Below, in pieces: positions 32,556-45,004 of a stretch of DNA of 64,000 bases. The stretch is from Ascaphus truei. Taxonomy: Eukaryota > Chordata > Amphibia > Anura > Ascaphidae. Location: NCBI GenBank assembly GCA_036426205.1, contig CM071586.1:12667224-12731223 (forward strand), given 5' to 3'. Numbering within the stretch: position 1 is the stretch's first letter; each line of letters begins with the position of its first letter. The notes under the pieces are model-generated. The model did not search any database, was not told where the DNA came from, and saw nothing but the letters and a program-made list of their open reading frames with translations. The translations under genes were made by a program, and so were the position numbers.

Positions 32556-35500
32556 ATGAGTTTGGACACAATAGAGGATTTTGCTAGTGAGCGGATAGTC
32601 CCAATTGATTGGCTTTTGTCAGAGATGAAATGAAGGACCGACCAGCCACGTTACCAAATACTGTCAGAAACATATATCACCTACTTGACGAGAACCAATA
32701 ATTGTGGAAAGCCTGTAAGAGGCGAGACCTACAAAAAACAATCGATCTGGAATGCGACGGCCGCATGTAGAGTGCAATCACGGAAGCTAAAAGTCGGAGA
32801 AAGGACCTCGCAGAGCTCCGGAGCATCCAGACATTTAACGAGGTCTTTAAACAAGACTACACGTGCAAGGGCCATTTACTGTCGAAAAGAGCCATGAAAT
32901 TTGAGAGAGCCCATATTGAAGGGGAGGAGCAAAGGGACACAGCTGCATCCACCGCTGCCTCTGCACGTTGGAACACCAATTTGGAAGCAAACTTAGAGGT
33001 TTACATGTAGAAAAGGAAGCCGTCGCTGCTGAAGCCCAAGCCGAGATCTTTGAAGAAGCCGGAAGACAAGATGGCGGGGAGCACTGGAGAAATCCAATAG
33101 CTTTAAAAGATCCAGCACACCAGAGACTATTTAATAAGTCATGCCAGTATGAACGCCAGTTCACCATCTCTACCCGATGAGGAGGGTATTACAGATGCCA
33201 AAGCTATGGAGACTCCACATGAATTAGAGGAACAGCATCTTCAAGCATACCCTACATGGGGTGGCTACATCTACCACAGTGAAGCACACACTCACATGTG
33301 TACGGATGCACTACACCAAGCTCGCAATCCAGGTACTTTAACACAGAGAACACCCTTTCTCATACTTGCACACTGTCACCTTACATCCACTGCACGTAAG
33401 ACACGACTGCAGGGTTCCCCTCAGCAAGGACTATTGCACATAACGCATACCCAACACATACACAAAAGGCATCCAATAAACCCTTCTCCACCTTACGTTC
33501 AATGTTGTGAACCAATATGATGGACAGAGCAACATACCCAACTACAGACAGCAACATCTTCAGCCCCTAGGGTACACCAACCATATCTACGAGTACTAGC
33601 TATTTAAAGAAACGAAAGACCAGTCACAAGATACAATAATACTAGAACACCTTTCTCGGTCCATATGACACACGTGACACCCATAGAGTAGTGTTTTACC
33701 AAGTCCTGAAAATTACCGGGTAACGGGTGCCCAGTGGAAAAATAGAACATTTGCAAGGCCGGGTACCAAGTACCCGGGCCAGGCAGCTTTGAATTACCTG
33801 CAGAGGGTGAGGACGACCACGGTAACATTGTGGGAGCAACGGCAGACATCCTGGTGGCGGTGGCAGCAGAGAACATCATTGTTGAACTAGTGGGAGCAGC
33901 GTAACACATCCTATCACAGCCAGTGCCGGTGGGAGCCGGGGAACGTTACCGGAGCAGGAGCATTCATATTGGATAGCCAGCTCCTTATCCTTCGCAGCGG
34001 TCCTCATCACCCTCCACCGCTGGCTACAGGTAAGTCTCTTCTGCTGCTCTGCTCCTGCCGTTATCCAAAGGAGGACCAACGAAACAGAACAGAATGGAAA
34101 TTACCGGACACCGGGTCACAGCCCCCTGGGTAATTTCTGGATACCCAGTACATCACTACCATAGAGGAAACCAGGAGCCTATTCAAGGAACTTGGAGTTT
34201 GCTTCAAATGCTGCGCTTCCACAAGTCACCTCTTCAGAGACTGTAAAGACGCTATCAAATATACAGAGTGTGACACTGACATGTAGCAGCTTTATATCCA
34301 GAGACAATTAAACGGGAGAAGTGAAAATAACACCACCATCAGTCACATCCAAGTGCATCAAGGTTTGTGGAGAAGGAGGTGATGCGAGATCCTGCTCTAA
34401 AATATGTCTTGTAGTACACCCCGAGTGACAACCTGAAAAGGCTATAATAGTGTACACCATCATTGATGATCAAAGCAACTGATCTTTAGTTAGGTCAGAG
34501 TTCTTTGACTTGTACAATATATGAGACAATGCTTCCCCCTACACACTCAGAACATGCGCAGGAATGATGGAAACAACACGTAGTAGAGCAAATGGCTACA
34601 TCACATGTTCCATAGATTGTAGAATAAAGATACCACTCCCTACTCTATACGAGTGTAGTCAGATGCCAGAAAATAGCTAAATTCCCACACCAGACAGGGC
34701 ACGTCATCACCCTCACCTCATAAGAATAGCTGATCGCGTCCCACTGTTAGACCAAGAGACTCAGGTCTTACTACTGCTTGGCAGGTATATCTTTAGGGTA
34801 TACAAAGTCCGCAAACAGCGCAACGGTTCCCATAACACCCCGTATTCCCAAAGTCTTGACCTGGGATGGGTAATTGTGTGTGACGTATGCATTGCCAAAG
34901 TGCACAGACCTGACAACGTCGATGCCCTATAAACAAACATTGGATAATGGACGTGCATCTCTCTTCAAACCATGTCCTAACCACTTCAACATAAAAGTAG
35001 GACTTGGCAACAAGGAGAAACAAAGGCATATCACTGAAACTTACAGGGATATCTTTACATGAGAGAAGTGTGGAAATGGTCTAGGATGTACAGCATTGCA
35101 GACAACAAAAGACAATGATAAACCAGCTCAATCAATGGAAGACAGATTTACTGAGGATGATGGATAAAGACCTCTTTACAGATGAATCAAACAGTTTGGT
35201 GACTCAACTTCCATTTCATTCACCCAGAGAACATCTCCCAAACAACAGAGAACAGGCCCTCTCTAGACTTGCTTTGCTGCGTTGCAACTTAGGCCAAGTC
35301 CATAGAAGGACAGGTCGCGCTGAGCCATGCGGACGCTCCGCGCTGAGCTCCTGCATCCTCAATGAGGATGCCTTGAGAGAGGGCTCACGCGGGCGTCCGC
35401 AGGCGTGCGGAGGCGCTGGATTTTTCAGCCGACAGCCAAGCTGTTTTTCAGTGCGCTGTCGGCTGAAAACATCCAATCAGCGTGGAGCAACGTCACGTCG

Positions 35501-36063
35501 GCGTGATGTCGGCGCCGTGACGTTGACGTCGGTGCGTCGCGGGCGATTGGCCCAGCGATGTCACTGCCCCGCCTCCCTCAGTCTCGCCCCGCCTCCGCTG
35601 GTGCCCGCTGGCTCGCCTGCATGGGCATGAAATCGCGCAGATTTCAGCAGGCGAGCCTCAGTGTCAGCGCGGCTCGGAACTCCTCACCCCTCTATGGCCC
35701 CAGCCTTAGAAAGGAAGCCAGAAACAAAGCGTCACTTTATGGACTTCAAGCAGAAGATATTCGACAGTGGTTAGCAGAACCCACTCCTCCACTGAATGAA
35801 GGCGAAGAATGCTGGTACCAGCATTATTTGGCGTTTACCACCCACATAAACCTGGTCAAATCCGGGTGGTATTTTTTTCAAGTGTTCAATTCCTAGGAGT
35901 CTCCTTAAACTATGTTCTCATTACTGGACCAGACGTAACTAGTAGTTTTCTAGGAGTGTTAATCTGCTTTAGGAAGGAGGGGGAAGGATCCAAACAGGGA
36001 AAAAACGGTGCTCAGACAAAAAAGGTAACGCTGGACGTGATGACCAAGAACAATGTTTATTGA
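32556..36063 (+). mobile_element. BEL/Pao retrotransposon gag-pol remnant (right copy)
   Basis: The gag-like start (MSLDTIEDF) is at ATG 32556. A Cys/His knuckle CFKCCASTSHLFRDC follows at about 34195-34240. Next come pieces typical of BEL/Pao aspartic protease and the region leading to RT: DDQSN with SEFFDLYN, NASPYTL, DLGWVIV, FKPCPNHFN, LPNNREQALSRL, GEECWYQ and then the YHP-KPGQIRVVF block. Stops and frame changes are frequent. Pol ends just inside the RT. A MITE interrupts it at 35292-35705. No LTRs were identified. The family call rests on order and motif resemblance. Confidence 0.7.
35292..35705. mobile_element. PIF/Harbinger-like MITE in BEL pol
   Basis: A 414 bp insert with ends GGCCAAGTCCATAG and CTATGGCCCCAGCC and a TTA duplication (35289-35291, 35706-35708). 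The third locus copy lacks it: there the BEL sequence runs through near 43915. It is G/C-rich with internal inverted sequence. Three-base T-W-A duplication and G-rich short ends fit PIF/Harbinger. Confidence 0.65.
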
Positions 36064-36100
36064 TTCAAATCCAAAAACGTTTTGATTGCAAGTTCTCTAA

Positions 36101-36471
36101 GGCCTGGGACATGGTAATCCAAACAGCGCTGAGCAGCGCTGACGCTCATGCTCTCCTGCTCAAGCAGGAGCTTTTTTGTGTCCCTGCATGAGCGTCAGCG
36201 TGCGCGCTTGTGAGCCGGGTGGGAGGCGAGGCGGGTCTAGCGCGCTACGTGACGGCACCGACGTCACGGACTGCCATTGGCTTTTGGCAGTCACGTGACC
36301 TGCCCTCCGCTTGCCTCAGCGGGAAAACTTAAACTTCACTGTCTGCTGCAATTCCACACGCCTCCGCACGCCTGCGGAAGCGTGAGGAAGCGCTGTCTAA
36401 AGCCGTGCACATAGGTATGATGTTTCCCCTCAGCGCTGCTCAGCACGGTCTTTTTGACCATGGCCCTGGCC
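36101..36471. mobile_element. Harbinger-like MITE, second family member (copy 1)
   Basis: Ends GGCCTGGGACATGGT and ACCATGGCCCTGGCC, flanked by TAA and TTA. Copies at 37856-38272 and 44307-44701 are at the same site in the BEL copies, so it inserted before those duplications. Confidence 0.65.
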
Positions 36472-36681
36472 TTACTTGTTTCGTACGGCGTAGGTGCTTT
36501 GTCATGCCTTGGGATTTTAGCCGTCTGTGGAAACCCAGGACTGAGATACTCCATTGTGTCATCTCTGTTCATGTTCCTACAATAAAGCATAAAAAATTCA
36601 AAGACTCCATTTTTGTATGAAATAAGGAATCATTATCTGCCTGTCTCAATTTATTAAGCCTCAGTAAGCCGGAGACAGAAC

Positions 36682-36714
<33 letters not shown>

Positions 36715-36773
36715 CTTAGTTAAGTTATGGTGAGTTAAAAAAAGTGACAACTCTCCACAGCAAAGCATATAGG

Positions 36774-37075
36774 AAATGGAAATATACTGTATGCTCATTT
36801 GCATGTCTTAGGCAGGTCTGCAATCCCGCCTTTCACCATTATTACCCAGCACACAGCATTTCCACTGCAGCAAGGGATTCTGGGAAATGACATGCAAATG
36901 AGCGCACAGTGCCACTTTTTGCCTCAAAAACCTTTTTAAACATGGTTCCCTATAGGCTTAAGCTTGCTGCATGGTCACAGCTTTGAGCACAGCCAGGGTT
37001 AAGATGCATAGCCAGAAAACCCGGGTTGCAGACCTGCCTAAGACATGCAAATGAGCATACAGTATATTTCCATTT
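36774..37075. mobile_element. MITE with about 50 bp perfect inverted ends (copy 1)
   Basis: The first and last ~50 bp are exact inverted copies starting AAATGGAAATATACTGTATG. Each end contains the octamer ATGCAAAT. Flanks are TA-rich. Copies lie at 45005-45304 and, cut short, at 39246-39485. Superfamily unknown. Confidence 0.65.
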
Positions 37076-37079
37076 GATA

Positions 37080-37490
37080 TATATATATAATTCTAAGTTG
37101 GATTCCGTTTTCCATTTTTTTGTATGTCAGAAGCATCGATATCTCACAAACGGCACCACTTAGCACCACAAACTTTCACGGTACATTCTGCTGCGGATTT
37201 GTAGGTCAACGCAACTATTTTGAGCTTCCAATGTCACTCACCTCCCAAGTTATGGACATTCTAAGTTTCACTCGGCTGGACAGCAGTAATGTTAGAGCGA
37301 GAGCAAGGGGCGGGGACCGTGGCTACTAAGGGAGGGGGCGTGGCTACTAAGGGAGGGGACGTGTCCTTGCCTTGATAGGGCTGTGTGTGTGTTAGTGATT
37401 CTCAGCCGGGGCTCCGCGGAGCAGTCCCAGGGGTTCTGCCTGGCCACCTGCACTCACTGCTGCCCCTGCACCTCCCCCTTCCGCGAGTCC
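37080..37490. repeat. dispersed repeat, copy near right arm
   Basis: Sequence beginning after a TA-run and containing CAAGTTATGGACATT and GTGGCTACTAAGGGAGG. The same blocks recur at 45305-45640, 45785-45940 and 46155-46330. It is non-coding; short open frames appear because the blocks repeat. Family not recognised. Confidence 0.5.
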
Positions 37491-38494
37491 TATTAAAACT
37501 GGACATTCAAGCAGAAAGATATTCGACAGTGTTAGCAGAACCCACCCTCCTCCACTGAAGGAAGGCGAAGAATGCTGGTACCAGCCCTTATTTGGCGTTT
37601 ACCCACCCCATAACCTGGTCAAATCCGGGTGGTATTTTTTCAAGTGTTCATTCCTAGGAGTCTCCTTAAACTATGTTTCTCATTACTGGACCAGATCTTA
37701 ACTAGTAGTTTTCTAGGAGTGTTAATTCTCTTTAGAAGGAGGGGAAGGATCCAAACAGGGAAAACACGGTGCAAGACAAAAAGGTAACCGCTGACGTGAT
37801 GACCAAGACAATGTTTATTGATTCAATTCAAAACGTTTGCTTGCAAGTTCTCTAAGGCCTGGGCATGGTTATCCAAACACGGCGCTGAGCAACGCTGACG
37901 CTCAGGCTCTCCTGCTTAACGCAGAGCTTTTTTTGTGTCCGCTGCATGAGCGTCACGCTGCCTTGTGAGCCCCGGGTGGACGGCGGGAGCCGAGCGCGGT
38001 CTAAGCGCTCTTCGTGACGGCACCCTCCCCGAACGTCACGTACTGGCCATTGGCTTTTGGCAGTCACCTGACCTACCCTCCCGCTTTGCCTCACGGGAAA
38101 CTTAACTTCACTGTCTGCTGCATTCACACCCTACCGCACCCTGCGACACGTGAGAAGCTCGCTACACCTGGGAAAGGGGGCCACCGTCTGGCCAACCTGG
38201 CACATAGGTATGATTTTTTCCCTCCCTCAGCGCTTGCTCATCAGCACGGTCTTTTGTACCATGGCCCTGGCCTTACTTGTTTCGTACGGCGTAGGTGCTT
38301 TGTCATGCCTTGGGATTTAGCCGTCTGGTGGAAACCCAGGACTGACGATACCCATTGGTCTATATCTCTGTTCATGTTCCTACATAAGCATAAACAATTT
38401 CAAAGACTCTCACTTTTGTTATGAAATAGAAATATGTTAACTCTGCCTCGTCTCAATTTATCGCCTCATTAAGCGGAGAAGAACCTATAATACC

Positions 38495-39180
38495 TATAAC
38501 ATATATTGCTTATATATTGCTTTGCCTTTGATCCCTTTGTATACGATTATATCAGTGTTGCTTCGGACCTGAAGAAGTAATGGTTACTCTCGAAAGCTTG
38601 TCCTATGAATAAATTTGCTTTATCTCAATCCAAAAAAAAACAATCCCCAAAAACAACTAACACCTGTAGAAAACTAATACAACAAAAATAATGAAACCTA
38701 AAAATGTGTATTAATATTTATAACTAAAAATAATATCCCGACCCCACCCCCCACCTACACAACTCCCACCGATCACACAATTTGTTTTTATCATCTACTA
38801 CTTAAGATACTCATTTATTCTAATTATATAATCTATATATCTATCTCTACTATCTACTACTCCCTCTATATATACATATACCCCCCGTTTAATATATATA
38901 TATAATATATAACACACCATGTGGTTGACAAATCACCAAAAAATCTACGTCGCCAAACAAAAAATTATAGCTACTCGCCACCTAGTACCAATGTGTTCTC
39001 TGGCTCAATTTTACCTCGCCCCGTGCGGGTTAAATCCGATCTCGTCTCCGGGAAGCAACTTGATAGGTTTGTCGAACACCTTGATAATCTGACTGTATAT
39101 ATGATGAGATAATAGATATTTATAATCATTATAGGGATATAGTATATGTATATGTATATATAATATTATTATATATATCT
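38495..39180. repeat. A/T-rich insert with mixed repeat fragments
   Basis: Contains a Penelope-like or SINE-like fragment (38556-38630, see the hammerhead-like motif), low-complexity A/T-rich sequence (38640-38920), and at 38924-39086 the reverse complement of the repeat seen at 46868-46985. No gene. Confidence 0.5.
38562..38606 (+). ncRNA. degenerate hammerhead-like motif
   Basis: GGAC-CTGAAGA-hairpin-GAAA-GCTT-GTCC is arranged like a hammerhead core with closing stem GGAC/GTCC. CTGAAGA replaces CTGATGA, so activity is unlikely. It suggests a decayed Penelope-type terminal repeat. Confidence 0.3.
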
Positions 39181-39485
39181 ATATATACTTAGTTAATTTT
39201 TTGGTGATTAAAATGTGCAAACCACCTCCACAGCAAGCATATAAGAATGGAAATATACTGTATGCTCATTTGCATGTCTTAGCAGTCTGCAATCCCCGCC
39301 TTTCACCATTATCCCCCACACACGCTTTCCACTTGCGCAAGGATTCTGGGAAATGACTGCAAATGAGCGCGGAAACAAGTGCCACTTTTTGCCTCAAAAA
39401 CATTTTTAAACATGGTTCCCTATATCTTAAGCTTGCGGCGTCACAGTCCGCTTTGAGCACAGGCCAGGGTTAAGTCGGCATAGCC

Positions 39486-40182
39486 AAGTAAGGTATAGAC
39501 AATACTTGCCGGTACCGGTGTGTAGAGATAGTGAGGATGCCTTGCCGAAGTCAGGGCAGTTGGAGAGTGGAGATAGTCGTAGTCCAGCGTCTTAGGGGTA
39601 CCAGACAGTGCGTTGTCCAAAGAGTGCGAGATCGAGAGCAGACAGGGTGTAGTCGTACGAGCTGCGTCAGACACCCATGGAAAACACCTGAGAGAATCCA
39701 GAAGTATTACTTCCATGCTAGCATGCGAGCAAAAGACGAAGCAAGAGGACTAGATAAACAGAGGTCCATTAGGAACGGAGGACGGGACAGGAAGAGCACA
39801 GGGGAGACAAACTGCAGATGGTTGCAGGCATAAAAGGCCAGGTGAGTTCTTGTTTGGTAACCTGAGTATGCCCGTTGCAGTGTGCGTGGCGGAGCCTGAG
39901 GTCCGCGTGGGACGGGCGGAGAGAAAGAGTGGGACTGACATGTCTAATCTGGTCAGCAGTGTGAACGAGCCACTGGATGGTGCAGGTGGTGCGTGCAGGA
40001 GGGCGTGGGAGCGCTCCCGGCGTGAGACAGAGGAATTGCCGAAGGGGAGTGATCCGCAACGGCGCAGGGGCGTGGAGCCGTGCGAGCCGGTAAGGCAGGA
40101 TACTTTTGTGTGTCCAGGGGCTCCCTGCGGGGAGGGAGTGCTCTGTGTGGGGAGCGTGGAGAACGCCGATTCCTGACAAAGG
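39486..40182 (-). mobile_element. LTR-like fragment, possibly Ty3/gypsy
   Basis: Unrelated to the other locus copies. It ends CCTGACA just before locus sequence resumes at 40183. A phrase TATAAAGGCC-like ('cataaaaggcca', 39830) and the overall G/C-rich, CGTGGxxGG style resemble the gypsy LTR at 57740-58505. No coding sequence. The family and strand are guesses. Confidence 0.3.
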
Positions 40183-40548
40183 ATTACTGAAATATGGTAC
40201 CTTTCCACATAGTATTTCAGGTTGGTCTCTCTCCTATTATTGATGTGATAGGACAAGTACAGTCATATTCCTAACTTACAGAGGTCACCAAGTGGAGAAA
40301 CAGAAACCTCCCACAAGGGACCAGACCTCATTCTGGAGTTCCTAAGTAATTCACTGATGATGAAAAAAAGTACAAGGGAGCTGATGACTTCCATAAATAA
40401 CTGTCCCTCTCACGCAACAGGACACAGATAGATATGCCCATTGTCTTTTGTCTCTGTACTTCAAAATGCACACAGTGACACAGAGAGAAAATGCCCTTAT
40501 TCCCTATATCTGTACTTCTGACATCTCCCATGTTCATCTTTGTCTCAG

Positions 40549-40662
40549 GACTTTCTTGAGCATCGAGATGACTCTCTGATGATGAACAAAATTAATAATG
40601 AGGAGAAGATGACTGAGAGGATCTTGAATCACACCAGGAGATCATCTACCTGCTGTCTGGAG
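40549..40662 (+). pseudogene. KRAB-ZNF leader exon b, third copy (broken)
   Basis: Between TTTGTCTCAG and GTGAGTG, but 114 rather than 117 bp. Indels near 40561, 40602 and 40636 disturb the reading frame and the LLSGE end. Splice sites look intact. Confidence 0.6.
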
Positions 40663-40681
40663 GTGAGTGAGAGCTCTGGTA

Positions 40682-41004
40682 CAGATGCAGCTGCGTTATT
40701 CGACATTCACACGTTGTATACCTCGGAATACCCATGTCATGGCGCAGGGATTTCTTACCAACTGTACCGCCCTCTTCCCGCCTTAAGACGCGGAGTGCAA
40801 AAAAATGGCATTTTAGTTAGTGTTAACAGTGTTAAACACTGAAATTGACACAGTTGCACAGTACAGGTTCTGTACAACATTACATTTCATTTGCACAAAT
40901 AGAAACAGAATCCACGCAACCAAGCATCAACCGCGATAAACACTTGTACAGCAGCGCACACGAAAACGGTTCTGGATTTGTTCGAATAACGGCCACTGCA
41001 TCTG
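40682..41004. mobile_element. TIR MITE, Tc1/mariner-like (copy 3)
   Basis: Ends CAGATGCAG and CTGCATCTG, same site as copies 1 and 2, internally shortened. Confidence 0.65.
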
Positions 41005-41177
41005 TATAATGTCATAGTGCATATTTGTGTTACTTTGAGAATCGATGTCCAGGGACAGATGCAGTTATACAATGACAGAGCCTGGGACAGACAAGACAAC
41101 ATAGCGCATGAGGAGAAACACAGATAATAAAGGGACATGACTAGGTAGAAGGAGAGAACAGATCATAGTTGATCAAC

Positions 41178-44100
41178 ATGAGTTTGGACACAATAGAGGA
41201 TTTTGCTACTGAGCGGTAGTCCAATTGATTGGCTTTGTCAGAGATGAAATGAAGGACCGACCAGCCACGTTACAAATACTGTCAGAACATATATCACCTA
41301 CTGACGAGAACAATAATTGTGGAAAGCCTGCAAGAGGCGAGACACTACAAAAACAATTGATCTGGAATGCGTCGGCCGCATTTAGAGTACACATCACGGA
41401 AGCTAAAAGTTGGAAGAAAGGACCTCGCAGAGCTCCGGCACATCCAGACATGAACAAGGTCTTTAAACAAGACAACACGTGCAAGGGCCAATACTGTCGA
41501 AAAGAGCCATGAAATTTGGAGAGCCATATGAAGAGAAGGAAAGGGACACTGCTGCATCCACCGCTGCCTCTGCAAGTTTGAAACACCAATTGAAGCAAAC
41601 TTAGAGGTTTACATGTAGAAAAGGAAGCCGTCGCTGCTGAAGCCCAAGCCGAGATCTTTGAAGCAGACGGAAGACAAGATGGCGGGGAGCACTGGAGAAA
41701 TCCAATAGCTTTAGAAGATCCAGCACACGCAGAGACATTTAATAAGTCATGCCAGTATGAAACGCCAGTACACCATCTACTACACCCGATGAGGAGGGTA
41801 TTACAGATGCCAAAGCTATGGAGAACTCCACATGAATTAGAGGAACAGCCATCTTCAAGCTACGTACATGGGGTGCTACAGCTACCACAGTGAACCAACA
41901 CTCACATGTGTACGGATGCACTACACCAAGCTCGCAACCAGGTACGTTAAACAGAGGACACCCTTTCTCATACTTACACACAATCACCTTACATCCACTG
42001 CACGTAAGACATGACTGCAGGGTTCCCCTCAGCAAGGACTATTGACATAACGCATACCCAACACGTAAAACCAAAGCATCCAATAAACCTTCTCCACCGT
42101 TCAGTGTTGTTGAACCAATATGAGGACAGAGCAACATACCCAACTACAACAGCCCACATCTTCAGCCCTAGGTACACCAACCATATCTAGTACTAGTATT
42201 TAAAGAAACGAAAGACCAGTCACAAGATACAATAATGACTAGAAACACCTTTCTCGGTTCCATTGACACACGTGACACCCATAGAGTAGTGTTTTACCAA
42301 GTCCTGAAAATTACCGGAGGGTAATGGGTGCCCAAGTGGAAAAATAGAACATTTGCAAGGCCGGGTACCAAGTAACCGGGCCAGGCAGCTTTGAATTACC
42401 TGCAGAGGGCGAGGACGACCACGGTAACTTGTGGGAGCAACGGCAGACATCCTGGTGGCGGTGGCAGCAGAGAATATCATTGTTGAACTAGTGGGAGCAG
42501 CGGAACACATCCTATCACAGCCAGTACCGCCCTGGTGGAGCCGGGGAACGTTACCGGAGCAGGAGCATTAATATTGGTCAGCCAGCTCCTTATCCTTCGC
42601 AGCGGTCCTCATCACCCTCCACCGCTGGCTACAGGTAAGTCTCTTCTGCTGGTCTGCTCCTGCCATTCTCCAGAGGAGGACTGAGGGAGCAGAGCAGAAC
42701 GGAAATTACCAGACACCGGTCACAGCCCCGGGTAATTTCTGGATACCCAGTACATCACTACCATAGAGGAAACCAGGAGCCTATTCAAGGAACTTGGAGT
42801 TTGCTTCAAATGCTGCGCTTCCACAAAGTCACCTCTTCAGAAACTGTAAAGACGCTATCAATATACAGAGTGTGACAGTGACATGTAGCAGCTTTATATC
42901 CAGAGACAATTAACCTACTGACTCAGGCCCCAACCCTGTTTCAAAGTATGGTGGAGAGGAAGAAGAGAAATACACCACCGTCAGTCACATCCAAGTGCAC
43001 CAAGATTTGTGGAGAAGAACGTGATGCGAGATCCTGCCCTAAAATGTCTTGTACACCCAGAGTGACAACCTGAAAGGGCTATAAGAGTGTACACACCATC
43101 ATTGATGATCAAAGCAACTGATCTTTAGTTAGGTCAGAGTTCTTTGACTTGTACATATATAGACAATGCTTCCCCTACACACTCAGAACATGCGCAGGAA
43201 TGATGGAGACAAACAGTAGAGAGCAAATGGCTACATCACGAGTTCCATAGATTGTAGAATAAAGAAACCACTCCCTACACTATACGAGTTGTAGTCAGAT
43301 GCCAGAGAATAGCTAAATTCACACAGACATGGCACGTCATCACCCTCACCTCAGAGAATTGCTGATCGTGTCCCACTGTTTAGACCAAGAGACCCAGGTC
43401 TTACTATACTGCTTGGCAGGTATATCTTTAGGGTATACAAAGTCCGCAAACAGTGCAACGGTCCCATAACACCCCATATCCTAAAACTTGACCTGGGGTG
43501 GGTAATTGTGTGTGACATATGCATTGACAAAGTGCACAAACCTGACAACATCGATGCCGTATAAACAAACATTGGATAATGGACGTGTTCATCGCTCTCT
43601 TCAACCATGTCCTAACCACTTCAACTAAAGTAGGACTTGGCAACAAGGAGAAACAAAGGCATATCACTGAAACTACAGAGATATTTTACATGAGAGAAGT
43701 GTGGAAATGGTCTAGGATGTACAGCATTGCAGACAACAAAAGACAATGATAAACCAGCTCCATCAATGGAAGCAGATTTACTGAGGATGATGGATAAAGA
43801 CCTCTTTACAGATGAATCAAAACAGTTTGGTGACTCAACTTCCATTTATTCACCAGAGGACGTCTCCCAAACAACAGAGACAGGCCCTCTCTAGACTGCT
43901 TTGCTGCGTTGCAACTTGGAAGGAAGCCAGAAACAAAGACGTCACTTTAATGGACTTCAACAAAGAAGTATTCGACAGTGTTAGCAGAACCCACTCCTCC
44001 ACTGAAGGAAGGCGAAGAATGCTGGTACCACCATTATTTGGCGTTTACCACCCACATAAACCTGGTCAATCCGGGTGGTATTTGATTAAGTGTTCATTCC

Positions 44101-44290
44101 TAGGAGTCTCCTTAAACTATGTTTCATTACTGGACCAGACTTAACTAGTAGTTTTCTAGGAGTGTTAATCTGTTTAGAAGGAGGGGGAAGGATCCACACA
44201 AAAGGGAATAAACGGTGCAAGACAAAAAAGGTAACGCTGGACGTGATGACCAAGAACAATGTTTATTGATTCAAATTCAAAAACGTTTTG
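41178..44290 (+). mobile_element. BEL/Pao gag-pol remnant (third copy)
   Basis: Starts MSLDTIEDF at ATG 41178. The knuckle CFKCCASTKSPLQ-type region is at about 42795-42850, here frame-shifted. The FKPCPNHFN to GEECWYxxxFGVYHPHKPG region is at 43590-44080, where one open frame (43812-44144) is longer than in the right copy because no MITE interrupts it. It ends at the same point before the Harbinger-like MITE. Non-functional. Confidence 0.7.
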
Positions 44291-44306
44291 CTTGCAAGTT
44301 CTCTAA

Positions 44307-44701
44307 GGCCTGGGACATGGTTTAAAACAGCGCTGAGCAACGCTGACGCTCATGCTCTCCTGCTTAAGCAGGAGCTTTTTTGTGTCGCGTATGAGCGTCA
44401 GCGAGCGTGCTGTGAGCCGCGGGTGCGGCGGTGGGCGGGGAGGCGAGGGCTGGCATCGGCGCTTGCGAGGTGACGCGCTAACGCCTTGGCGGACACGTCA
44501 CGGACTGCCATGCTTTTGGCCGTCACGTGACCTGCCCTCCGCTTGCCTCACGCGAAAACTTAAACTTCACTGTTGTGCAATTCCACACGCCTCCGCACAC
44601 CTGCGGAAGCGTGAGGAAGCGGCTGTCTAAGCCGTGCACATAGGTATGATGTTTCCCCTCAGCGCTGCTCCAGCACGGTCTTTTTGACCATGGCCCTGGC
44701 C
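44307..44701. mobile_element. Harbinger-like MITE (copy 3)
   Basis: Same ends and site as 36101-36471, flanked by TAA and TTA. Confidence 0.65.
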
Positions 44702-45004
44702 TTACTTGTTTCGTACGGCGTAGGTGCTTTGTCATGCCTTGGGATTTTAGCCGTCTGTGGAAACCCAGGACTGAGAGTACTATCCATTGTGTCATCTCTG
44801 TTCATGTTCCTACAATAAAGCATAAAAATTCAAAGACTCCATTTTTGTATGAAATAAGGAATCATTATCTGCCTGTCTCAATTTATTAGCCTCAGTAAGC
44901 CGGAGACAGAACATATACATATATATATATAATATATATATATATACTTAGTTAAGTTATGGTGAGTTAAAAAAGTGACAACTCTCCACAGCAAAGCATA
45001 TAGG

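Larger units (their letters stand above)
30667..34110 (+). repeat. right arm of the inverted duplication
   Basis: Reverse complement of 1-3104 plus 17920-18344: hAT MITE (30680-30985), fragment d, exon a, fragment c, exon b, TIR MITE, BEL gag. The retroviral site at about 31113-31135 is unoccupied and reads straight through. Most differences from the left arm are substitutions and short indels. Confidence 0.85.
37505..39485 (+). repeat. tandem duplicate of 35745-36975 (BEL pol end and MITEs)
   Basis: Repeats the BEL pol end from about GACATTCAAGCAGAAAG, the Harbinger-like MITE (37856-38272) and the inverted-end MITE (39246-39485). Single-base indels are much more frequent than in the other copies. 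An extra 0.7 kb block is inserted at 38495-39180. Confidence 0.7.

Noticed and set aside
35115..35630. 171-codon ORF
   Set aside because: A chance fusion of BEL pol sequence with the inserted Harbinger-like MITE.
39531..40256. Overlapping ORFs of 100-168 codons on both strands
   Set aside because: G/C-rich LTR-like sequence gives long chance frames on several strands. No domain recognised.
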